NCBI GenBank assembly: GCA_001464955.1
Contig: LNEM01000021.1
Location: forward strand, 1 to 64,000
DNA from: Rhizobiales bacterium Ga0077537
GTDB lineage: Bacteria; Pseudomonadota; Alphaproteobacteria; Rhizobiales; Hyphomicrobiaceae
Reading direction: 5' to 3'
DNA: 64,000 nucleotides
Below the pieces are notes generated by a model. The model saw only the letters and a program-made list of their open reading frames with translations, made no database searches and was not told where the DNA came from. Both the position numbers and the translations under genes were made by a program. Numbering within the stretch: the first letter of the stretch is position 1; each line of letters starts with the position of its first letter. This document shows, piece by piece, positions 16,023 to 24,018 of the stretch.

Positions 16023-17282
16023 ATGGTCGATCTGGTCAGACTGTACCTGGTGTGGGACCGCACCCTGTCTCTGGGAAGCCGGTTGGCGGAAACCGTAGCG
16101 GCCAACTTCTCTTCGCTCGGCATGATCCGGGACGGCGTGCGGCTCTCGGTACCGGTACGTGTGCGCTTCATGGGATACGATGGCAACAAGACCGGCGAGC
16201 CACGCCCGATAGATCTCCAGTGCGCCAGTTCCAATATCATTGTCGTCCTGAACAATAGGGCACTTCAGGCGCGCGTCAGCGAAGGCTCTTGGAAGGGCTA
16301 TCTCGAACGGCTGGCAGGAGCCGTGATGGAGCGGGGCGGGCGCGACCTGATCCTGCCGGTGGCGCTGAGCGCCTCGGCGACGCGGCTTGCTGCCTATCCT
16401 GACCGCGCGCAATGGATCGACCTCCACGAGCCCGCCCTAAACACGGACAATGTCGCCGAAGCCGCCGGACTGCTTACGGTCCATCTGATGATTGCGGCTA
16501 TCCAACATTTGCGCAGGTGCGCCCAAAAGAAGGCAGATGAACTGGGGAACCGTCCACCGCATCCACTGAAGGAGAAGATTTTCCTGAGCTACGCACGCTC
16601 GGACGGCAAGCATATTGTCGATCTGATTCGCGCCTTTCTCGATAAGCACAGATTTCGACTGGATAAATTCCTCGATGTGTACGATCTCTCGCACGGACGG
16701 GACTGGCGCTCCCAGTTCGAGGACGAGATCGCCGCCAGCGCCTTCATCGCGCTCTATACCGACGCTTACGGCTCTCGCCCATTCTGCCAGTGGGAGCTGT
16801 TGACGGCCAAGGCACATAAGCGGCCCATACTGCTCGCCAGCTTCGTCAAGGCGAAGGAGGAGCGCACGTTCCCCTATGCAGGCAATCTCCCGTTGCGCGT
16901 CTTCTCGACGAGCGATGCCGATGTGCAGCGGCTCGTCATGGAGATCCTGTCGGAACTCCTGCGTTGCGTGATCTGGGATGAGATGTCCGTCGAGGCCTGC
17001 AACCGCTCGGGATTGAGCGACGCGATCCGCTTGCCGCGCCCACCGGAACTCCTCGATATCCATTTTCTGGCACAGAGACAGCCACCGGTTCGCTCACAAT
17101 CGCGACAGGGCAACTTGCGATCGATCCGCAGGAAGCTCTCGATCCAGAGCAGGAGAGCGCACCAGTTGAAGATCATTTATCCAGATCCGCCGATCGGGGA
17201 CGATGAACTCCAGATGCTTCAGCGCGCCGCGCCCCACATTGAATACTGGTCCCTGAGCGAGCTGAGAAAGCGGGAACCCTGA
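16023..17282 (+). CDS. TIR-domain protein 1 of a putative immune operon
   Basis: A 419-residue protein. Residues 184-310 form a TIR domain: IFLSYARSDGKHIVDLI start, DLSHGRDWRSQFEDEI middle and SRPFCQWELLTAK with Glu258 at the position of the catalytic glutamate of TIR NADases. Residues 1-165 form another alpha/beta domain (VRLYLVWD, then NIIVVLNNRAL, then DLILPVAL) that looks like a degenerate TIR. The C-terminus (about 340-419) has a IIYPDPPIGDDEL motif. Cytoplasmic. The ATG at 16023 has a weak ribosome site. The next gene starts on its stop (TGATG). Role in NAD cleavage or signal synthesis is inferred. Confidence 0.82.
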   Translation: MVDLVRLYLVWDRTLSLGSRLAETVAANFSSLGMIRDGVRLSVPVRVRFMGYDGNKTGEPRPIDLQCASSNIIVVLNNRALQARVSEGSWKGYLERLAGAVMERGGRDLILPVALSASATRLAAYPDRAQWIDLHEPALNTDNVAEAAGLLTVHLMIAAIQHLRRCAQKKADELGNRPPHPLKEKIFLSYARSDGKHIVDLIRAFLDKHRFRLDKFLDVYDLSHGRDWRSQFEDEIAASAFIALYTDAYGSRPFCQWELLTAKAHKRPILLASFVKAKEERTFPYAGNLPLRVFSTSDADVQRLVMEILSELLRCVIWDEMSVEACNRSGLSDAIRLPRPPELLDIHFLAQRQPPVRSQSRQGNLRSIRRKLSIQSRRAHQLKIIYPDPPIGDDELQMLQRAAPHIEYWSLSELRKREP

Positions 17283-18247
17283 TGCCCGCACCTTTGCCTG
17301 CCAATACGAGCCGAGCCCACCTTGCCGGCAAGCGCATCGCGGTCTCGGTCTCGGACAGTCCCGACTTAGCGCGCCTGGGGCTGCTGCCACGTGAAGTGGA
17401 TCGGGCACTGACGGCCATCACGACAGGGCTCGTGTACGCCGGAGCGACGATCGCATACGGCGGGGATCTACGACCCGGGAATTATACCCGACTGATGATG
17501 ACCGACGCCATCCGCGCCTACCGCACCGCCGAGATGAAGTCTTTTGCGCCGATCGTGCATCACTACGTGGCGGCCTCGACGTGGAGCACGTGGAGCTGCG
17601 AAGAGCTGACGCGCCATGTGCGATCATTCAATCACATGGCGACAGTGCATATCGTCTGCGCAAACGGCCTTTCCCACGAGCTGAATGGAGGAGACGACGC
17701 CATTGTTTTGCTGCGGGCCGGCTCCAGTGAGCGCGAGGAGATCAGAGAAGACAACGTCCATGAACTGGAGGCCTTGTGGCACACGAACGATGCATCGATT
17801 AGTCCGGCATTCGCGCTGACGCTGATGCGCGAGGCGATGGCCAGTGATTGCCACGCTCGGATCGTCCTGGGCGGTCGGGTGTCGGGCTACGCTGGCGATG
17901 GACCTGGCGTCGGTGAAGAGGCGTTCATCACACTCGGAATGGGCAAGCCTGTCATCGCTTTGGGTGGTTTCGGCGGATGCGCCCGCGATATCGCTGTCGC
18001 GCTCGGGTTTCTCGACGACGAAGATCGCCTACCCCCGATAGATCCAGCCGTTACCTACTGCCCGACGATCCATGCAGTCGCAGACGAAGCCAAGACCGAA
18101 CTGGGTCGCCGAGCTCTGGCGATGCTACCCCGAGATCTCGCGCGGACAGCTGCCCGCGAGGACACACCGGAGACGTTGGCAATCTTGTGCACGCAGCTTC
18201 TGAAAGAGGCGTTGGCGCCGGTCGACCGTACGGAACGCGCGCCGTGA
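17282..18247 (+). CDS. Stand-alone SLOG-fold nucleotide-sensor/processor
   Basis: A 321-residue Rossmann-like protein of the SLOG superfamily (relatives of LOG, DprA and the ligand domain of Thoeris ThsA). Motifs: VSDSPDLARLGL (23-34), IAYGGDLRPGNYT (57-69), VLGGRVSGYAGDGPGVGEEA (195-214, the glycine-rich nucleotide loop with Glu-Glu) and GKPVIALGGFGGCARDIA (221-238). It has no SIR2, membrane or nuclease effector fused to it. It begins and ends in TGATG overlaps with the two TIR genes, so strict co-translation is expected. It may bind or hydrolyse the TIR product; this is inference. Confidence 0.78.
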   Translation: MPAPLPANTSRAHLAGKRIAVSVSDSPDLARLGLLPREVDRALTAITTGLVYAGATIAYGGDLRPGNYTRLMMTDAIRAYRTAEMKSFAPIVHHYVAASTWSTWSCEELTRHVRSFNHMATVHIVCANGLSHELNGGDDAIVLLRAGSSEREEIREDNVHELEALWHTNDASISPAFALTLMREAMASDCHARIVLGGRVSGYAGDGPGVGEEAFITLGMGKPVIALGGFGGCARDIAVALGFLDDEDRLPPIDPAVTYCPTIHAVADEAKTELGRRALAMLPRDLARTAAREDTPETLAILCTQLLKEALAPVDRTERAP

Positions 18248-20253
18248 TGACACCATCAACCGCTGGGCCAACGAAAACACGAGTGTTCTTGAGCTACACC
18301 GAGGACGATCGAGAGACCATTGCGACGTGGGTGGACAGCCTCAGCACGAACGACTTTGGCGTCTGGTGGGATCGCGATGGCTTGCGTGCCGGCGATGCCT
18401 ACGCGCATAAGATTCGAGAGGCCATCGATTCCAGCGACGTGCTTCTCGCTCTGTGGAGCCAGAGTTCGTGTAGCACCCAGAAGCCGTGGGTTCTGGCCGA
18501 GGTTACGCACGCCTTCGAAAACGGCGTTCCCGTGGTGTTCATGCAAAAGGGGCGGTGCGACATCCCCCTCCCATTCAATATCCGCCACAGACACATGCTT
18601 GGTGAGTTCGAGGCCGACGTCGAGAGAATAGTGCGCGACCTGCGGGAGAATGCGAAAGGAACACGAAGCCAAAAGCGCACCGCACCCACGATCTGGTCGC
18701 CGGATCACGATCAGGTATTCGATCCTTCGACCGTCAGCATCGCGGTCATCGGCGCGGAGATCCCTGGCCTCGAGCCTCGGCACAGCCTGCATACGCACAC
18801 GCGTCAAGCCATAGACCGTCACGGGGACGCGATCTGGAAGAAGGTCAACGAACTGGTCAACTACGACCGGGTACCGAATCCGCAAGAGCCGCCGCTCGCC
18901 GCCCTGCGCGACGTGAAATCTCTGAAGCTTTTACCCGAACTTGATATCCTATCGGCTTTTCAAAGCTGGGAAGCGTTGATCAGGACGGTCCAGATTGTCA
19001 GCAACGCCGACATTGCACTTTTTGACCTGACCGATTTCCAACCCGGCGTTCTGATGTTGCTCGGCATCAGGGCCGTGGCGCGCAAGGGGATCACAATCAG
19101 CAGCGTCGGCGGCAACGGTGTCGCGGGCTACAACACCGCGGTGCCATTCAATCTCCAAATGCTGAATTTGGCTTTCCATCCGACGTCCGCAACGACAGAA
19201 TCGCGACGGCCGAGAGATGTGATCGCCAGCAAGATCATAAGTGGCTTCAATGACCTTTCCCGTCTGCCATTTTACCGCGACCTACCCGCCTTCGATGCCG
19301 TGCGCCAGCTCGGCGTCGAAGCCAGCGACTTTGCGTCGATCACGTACGACCGCCGGGTCCTCGCGCTCAGTCCATTCTCAAGCGACTACCTGTCAGGCAA
19401 TTGGCAGGAGCTCAACGGAGAATTGTCAGCCGCCCTGACACGGCACTTCGAGACGCTGCCACCCACCGAACGTGAATCATACAGACAGCAAAACGAAGGC
19501 AAGACGCCACAGCCGGTCATCACGCAGCTGTTGGAGGAAGATTCCTCGCGCCTCGTGCTTCAGACACTATACGAGGCGATCCGCAGAACACAGATGTGCA
19601 TCGTCGACTTCAGCGGCGTGAGGCCAAATGTGTTCTACGAGTTGGGCGTTCGCTTGGCGTCCAATCGCAGTGGCCTCGTGTGTATTTCGGCAACGCCGGA
19701 CACGTTGCTGGAAACGGACCCGATTGCAAAGCGCAATAGCCAGCTTCAGCACTTTCGGGCGCTCCGCGAGCGGTTCGACCCCGTCAGCTACGCTGTAGAT
19801 GGCTCGGCGCCTCAGCAATATCCCCTCATGATCGCGCGCTTCCGCGATAGCCTGGAGACCGCTGGACGGCCAGAGGCCCACGTCTACGACGCGGTCGGTC
19901 AGGCTCAAGCCGCCACGCTCTATTCCGTTACGCCCAGTGTCGTGGACGAACTGCGCTCAAGCGCAGCGCTCGCTGCGGCCGATCCGGATTCGAGATACGC
20001 AGGCTCATCCGTACTTTATCATGAGACGAACCGAAAGCTGTTCAAGGAACAGCAAATGGCGGCCCTCGAGCGCAAGTTGGCGGCCTGGTTATATATCAAC
20101 TATCGCTATACCGTCGACGCGATCCGACAAGACTGGCGATTGGAACATCACTATAGACTTTATGCCAACCACATCCTCGATGCCGATGAGATCGACTCGG
20201 AGTTGAAGGCGCTTGTTGAAGGCGCAATCACCCGCTTCGATGAAAACACATAG
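18247..20253 (+). CDS. TIR protein 2 with two deoxyribosyltransferase-like domains
   Basis: A 668-residue protein; ATG at 18247 overlaps the SLOG stop (the frame stays open upstream but inside the SLOG gene). TIR domain 11-125: TRVFLSYTEDDRETIATWV, VWWDRDGLRAGD and WVLAEVTHAF with Glu85 as likely catalytic residue. Two further Rossmann-like domains follow, each with a nucleoside deoxyribosyltransferase-like signature: ADIALFDLTDFQPGVLMLLG (254-273) and CIVDFSGVRPNVFYELGVRL (451-470). Only the second keeps the NVFYELG form. The last 100 residues are helical. It could make and process a nucleotide signal; the function is unproven. Confidence 0.8.
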   Translation: MTPSTAGPTKTRVFLSYTEDDRETIATWVDSLSTNDFGVWWDRDGLRAGDAYAHKIREAIDSSDVLLALWSQSSCSTQKPWVLAEVTHAFENGVPVVFMQKGRCDIPLPFNIRHRHMLGEFEADVERIVRDLRENAKGTRSQKRTAPTIWSPDHDQVFDPSTVSIAVIGAEIPGLEPRHSLHTHTRQAIDRHGDAIWKKVNELVNYDRVPNPQEPPLAALRDVKSLKLLPELDILSAFQSWEALIRTVQIVSNADIALFDLTDFQPGVLMLLGIRAVARKGITISSVGGNGVAGYNTAVPFNLQMLNLAFHPTSATTESRRPRDVIASKIISGFNDLSRLPFYRDLPAFDAVRQLGVEASDFASITYDRRVLALSPFSSDYLSGNWQELNGELSAALTRHFETLPPTERESYRQQNEGKTPQPVITQLLEEDSSRLVLQTLYEAIRRTQMCIVDFSGVRPNVFYELGVRLASNRSGLVCISATPDTLLETDPIAKRNSQLQHFRALRERFDPVSYAVDGSAPQQYPLMIARFRDSLETAGRPEAHVYDAVGQAQAATLYSVTPSVVDELRSSAALAAADPDSRYAGSSVLYHETNRKLFKEQQMAALERKLAAWLYINYRYTVDAIRQDWRLEHHYRLYANHILDADEIDSELKALVEGAITRFDENT

Positions 20254-20264
20254 AGGAGCTGAAT

Positions 20265-20984
20265 ATGCCGGACATGCCGTTCAGGCGCCTCACCGGTCAA
20301 GTAGCGACCGCCATCAGTCTCTCGAACCGCCGTAGCAAAGATGCCTCGCCGGAGGAGATCGGCCAGCTGATCATGAAGCTCAAGGAGGCGATCGAACTCA
20401 TCGAGTCGAGTGGTTGGTCCCAGGTTGTGCAGAATGCCGCGAGTGCCCCGGAAGAACGGCAGACCGTTGCATCGATGTGGGCGGACTGTCTCGGCATGAT
20501 CGCCGGACACTATCGTCGCCTCGGAGAACCAGAAAGTGCCTTCGATCTTCTTGATCAAGGTGCAAAGCTCGAGCTCGATCCCGAACTGAAGGTCAAGTCC
20601 TCCTACTGCGCCGTCAACTTGATCTCGATGCTCATCGAGGCAAAGAGGAAAGCGCCAGCTGACCTCATGGCCGACATTGAACGGACGATCGAGAAGCTGA
20701 ATGGTCAGACTGTCCCTGGGGGCGCCCGGGAGACCGATCCATGGGCTTATGCCGATCTTGGCCAGTTGCATTTGCTGAAAGGCAACGGCGACGCCGCCAA
20801 GGGCGCATACGATGATTTCGTTCGCCGCGCCAAGAAAGCCGGTGAGGTGGACAGCGTGTTGCGCGTTTTGCGCCTCCTTCGTCAGGCGCTGGCAGACATA
20901 GGTGACCCAAATTCCGAGACGCTGGCCGGCGGCATCTCGTACCTCGTGGAAAGGCGGAACGAAGCATTCCCCGTTTCCGAGTGA
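20265..20984 (+). CDS. TPR-like helical protein closing the TIR operon
   Basis: A 239-residue all-helical protein beginning 11 bp after TIR protein 2, with GAGGAGC as ribosome site. Residues about 70-185 look like degenerate tetratricopeptide repeats (GHYRRLGEPESAFDLLDQGA and ADLGQLHLLKGNGDAAKGAY). No catalytic motif, signal peptide or membrane segment is seen. In TIR/STAND-type conflict systems such scaffolds often sense or hold partners; that role is inferred from position. Confidence 0.65.
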   Translation: MPDMPFRRLTGQVATAISLSNRRSKDASPEEIGQLIMKLKEAIELIESSGWSQVVQNAASAPEERQTVASMWADCLGMIAGHYRRLGEPESAFDLLDQGAKLELDPELKVKSSYCAVNLISMLIEAKRKAPADLMADIERTIEKLNGQTVPGGARETDPWAYADLGQLHLLKGNGDAAKGAYDDFVRRAKKAGEVDSVLRVLRLLRQALADIGDPNSETLAGGISYLVERRNEAFPVSE

Positions 20985-21492
20985 AGCCGATCCTGAAATC
21001 GCCCTGCCCCTGATTGAGATACCAGGAAGTAAGCTGGAAACCGACCGTCGATGGCCGGCGTCGGAACTGGCTGGCGCGTAGCGGAGGCCCGGTCAGACGC
21101 TGGCGCAGGCGGACGGCACCCGAGCGACGGGCGGGGGCGCAATGGTCTGGGCAGATCTCGCGCCGGTCATCCCCCTTTGGCGGCACCGCTCTGTACGCCA
21201 CCGACCAGGTCGATCTCTGGTCGAGGCGCGCTCTCGTGATTCCGCCCAAGACCTCCCGAGACGGGCCGCATCCGGGGCCGACCAGCATGTCCATCAATCA
21301 TTTACTTCAATTCACTCCACCACCTTAGATTGAAATTCAGACTCTTGATCTACAATCCTGAATTGCAGCCCTGCAGGAACAGCAGCGTCACGTAGAGAGA
21401 CCGGCGAGCCGAGGCGTCTGGACAATGGCCGTATTCGATCCGATCGACAGCGAGCACACCGCGACTGGCCGGCGACCGCGAGGTGCGATCCG
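20985..21492. other. Gene-free junction between the TIR operon and the GGDEF-EAL gene
   Basis: No gene, tRNA or good terminator is seen. A frame around 21,020-21,330 is protein-like for short stretches but cannot be assigned; it might be decayed transposase. The part near 21,300-21,370 is AT-rich against its surroundings and could hold the promoter of the following gene. Base composition rises after this point, so this is the likely right edge of the accessory region. Confidence 0.45.
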
Positions 21493-23985
21493 GTGGTGCT
21501 GAAAAAACTCAAGGGGACGATCGCTGGTCGGTTGTATCTCATCGGCGCCCTGGCCCTCAGTGCCGTGGTCGCGCTGGCGGCGGTGTCCATCTATTTCGCG
21601 AGCAGCACCCGCCAGGCCGCCGAGCAATCGTATGGTCCCGGCCTGATCGAGGCCGTTCTGGCGAGCGAGATCGAGCAGCTTCTCGAGCAACATCGCCGCC
21701 TCGTCGAGGCGATCCCGGGGTTGACGGGCAACGACCAGCGCCAGGCCCAGAACGATAAGGCGACCGCGGTCTCGGACCACATTATGAAGTTGGTCGCCCG
21801 GACCGACGCGCGGTTCTCGACCACCATGATGTCGGGCCTGCCCGAGCTGTGGCGACTGACGCGCCTCGTGGCGCTCAGCGCAGCGCGGACCGAGCCGGCA
21901 GCGCCCCCCGCCGCCCTCAGCGCCTACATCGCCGAGGCAGAACGCCAGCAGAAGGTCGTCCGCACGCATCGTGGCGAGCGCATCGCGCTCACCGATCGCA
22001 ATGCCCGCAAACTGACCGCGAGCGCGCGGACGCTGGTCAACTGGGTCGCGGCCATCGGTCTGCTCGCCTGTCTGCTGATCGGTCCATTGGCGTTGTTCCT
22101 GTTGCGCCGCATGCTGCAGCGTCTCGAGCGGATCTCGCTCGCCATGATGCGCCTAGCCGAAAACGACATCGCGATCGAGATCGAAGGCGTCGGCGAACAG
22201 GACGAGCTCGGCTCGATGGCAACCGCCGTCAGCGTGTTCCGCGCCAACGCCGGCCAGATCCTTGATCAGCAGAGAAAGCTCCAGGAGCTGAACCGCTGGC
22301 TCGACATCGCCTTGAACAACATGACCCGTGGACTATCCATGTTCGACAAGAGCGAGCGCCTCGTCGTATGCAACGCGACCTATCTGTGCCTCTACGACCT
22401 GCCGGACGAACTCGGCACGCCCGGCGTGCCTTTCGACCGCATCATGGAGCATCGCAGCCGCATTTCGGCAGGCCTCGCGGGACGTGAAGCGGAGGGCAAT
22501 GACGCCCTCGAGAACGCCCTCCGCGACCTGACCCAGATGTTCGACGTCGGTCGCGTCAAGCAGACCATGAAAGACGGCCGCACCATAGAGGTCGTGATCA
22601 AGCCGCTGCCATGGGGCGGTTGGGTGGCGCTGCACGAAGACATCACCGAGCACGAGGCTGCGGCTGAACGCGTCCGACGCCTCGCCAGCGAGGACACGCT
22701 GACCGGCCTCGCCAATCGCCATCAGTTCCGCGAGCGCCTCGACGATGCCACCCGTCGCCTGACGACGGGAGCCGGCTTCGCGCTCTGCGCCATCGATCTC
22801 GACCGCTTCAAGGAGGTGAACGACACCTGGGGCCATCCGACTGGTGACAGCCTGCTCGTAGCCGTCGGCAATCGCCTGCGCGACACGTCGCGGCAGGGTG
22901 ACGTGGTCGCCCGTCTCGGCGGCGACGAGTTCGCGATCATCCAGTCGGGCAGCCCTGACGAGGCCGCGGCCCGGGCCTTCGCGACCCGCATCCTCGCCGC
23001 GTTGCACGAGCCGTTCCTCGTCAACGGCCAGAAGATCGAGATCGGCGGCTCCATCGGCATCGCCCTCGCCCCGGCGCATGGCAGTGCGGCGAGCACCCTG
23101 ATGAAGAACGCCGACCTTGCCCTGTATCGCGCAAAATCCAGCAAACGCGGCACCATCTGCCTCTTCGACGCCGAGTTCCAGAACCAGGTGCAGACCCGCC
23201 GCGCCCTCGAGACCGATCTCGCCCACGCCGTGGAGCGCGGTGAACTCTCCCTGCACTATCAGCCCATCGTCTCTATGAAGACCGGCAGGGTGTCCGGCTG
23301 CGAGGCGCTGCTGCGCTGGCGCCATCCGGAGCGCGGCATGGTCTCGCCGGCCGAGTTCATCCCGCTGGCCGAGCAGACCGGCCTCATCGACGGCATCGGC
23401 GCGTGGGCGCTGGCCGAGGCCTGCCGCACGGCGGCCGGCTGGCCGTCCCACATGACGGTGGCCGTGAACCTGTCCGTCGCCCAGTTCGCTGGCCCGAGCC
23501 TCGCCGCGATCGCAAGCGAAGCGCTCGCCGCATCGGGCCTTGCCCCGGAACGCCTCGAGCTCGAAGTGACGGAAACGCTTCTTCTAGGCGACGATCCCGG
23601 AACGCTCGCCGTCCTGCATGGCCTCCGCGACCTTGGCATCGCGATCTCGCTCGATGACTTCGGAACCGGCTACTCGAGCCTCTCCCATCTCAGGAGCTTC
23701 CCCTTCGACAAGATCAAGATCGATCAGTCGTTCGTCCGCGAACTGCCACAGCGGCGCAATTGCGAGGCCATCGTCGGCGCCGTCGCACGTCTCGCCTCGA
23801 GCCTCTCGATGACGACGGTCGCGGAGGGCGTCGAGACGACGGATCACCTCGAGCGAGTGGCGGCGGCTGGATGCGACGCGGTGCAGGGCTATCTCTTCTC
23901 GCGCCCGGTGCCCGCAAGCGAGGTACTGGCCGTCATCGAGCGCATCGACGCGAGCCAGTCCCAGCGTGGCATGGCGGCGGCCTAG
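21493..23985 (+). CDS. Membrane-bound GGDEF-EAL cyclic-di-GMP protein
   Basis: An 830-residue two-pass membrane sensor. TM1 is about 13-35, a periplasmic region follows, TM2 is about 184-204, then HAMP (about 205-258), a PAS-like domain (270-385), GGDEF (395-555) and EAL (570-815). The cyclase site GGDEF (476-480) is intact with an RxxD inhibitory site (RQGD, 467-470). The phosphodiesterase has EALLRW (604) and DDFGTGYSSLSHL. Both activities are therefore possible. GTG at 21493, or the next codon, is the start. It stands alone. Confidence 0.9.
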   Translation: MVLKKLKGTIAGRLYLIGALALSAVVALAAVSIYFASSTRQAAEQSYGPGLIEAVLASEIEQLLEQHRRLVEAIPGLTGNDQRQAQNDKATAVSDHIMKLVARTDARFSTTMMSGLPELWRLTRLVALSAARTEPAAPPAALSAYIAEAERQQKVVRTHRGERIALTDRNARKLTASARTLVNWVAAIGLLACLLIGPLALFLLRRMLQRLERISLAMMRLAENDIAIEIEGVGEQDELGSMATAVSVFRANAGQILDQQRKLQELNRWLDIALNNMTRGLSMFDKSERLVVCNATYLCLYDLPDELGTPGVPFDRIMEHRSRISAGLAGREAEGNDALENALRDLTQMFDVGRVKQTMKDGRTIEVVIKPLPWGGWVALHEDITEHEAAAERVRRLASEDTLTGLANRHQFRERLDDATRRLTTGAGFALCAIDLDRFKEVNDTWGHPTGDSLLVAVGNRLRDTSRQGDVVARLGGDEFAIIQSGSPDEAAARAFATRILAALHEPFLVNGQKIEIGGSIGIALAPAHGSAASTLMKNADLALYRAKSSKRGTICLFDAEFQNQVQTRRALETDLAHAVERGELSLHYQPIVSMKTGRVSGCEALLRWRHPERGMVSPAEFIPLAEQTGLIDGIGAWALAEACRTAAGWPSHMTVAVNLSVAQFAGPSLAAIASEALAASGLAPERLELEVTETLLLGDDPGTLAVLHGLRDLGIAISLDDFGTGYSSLSHLRSFPFDKIKIDQSFVRELPQRRNCEAIVGAVARLASSLSMTTVAEGVETTDHLERVAAAGCDAVQGYLFSRPVPASEVLAVIERIDASQSQRGMAAA

Positions 23986-24018
23986 AGCCTGGATCCGCCC
24001 GGCGGTGCGTCCTGCAAC

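Noticed and set aside
17977-18246. Upstream extension of the TIR-2 frame into the SLOG gene
   Set aside because: The added part is an out-of-frame reading of SLOG; the TGATG overlap at 18,245-18,249 and the TIR start favour 18,247.
16023-20984. Classical Thoeris system
   Set aside because: No SIR2-SLOG ThsA is present and the gene set differs; only the TIR and SLOG parts are shared.
21014-21333. Possible transposase fragment in the gap after the TIR operon
   Set aside because: Short stretches look protein-like in two frames, but no transposase motif could be confirmed.
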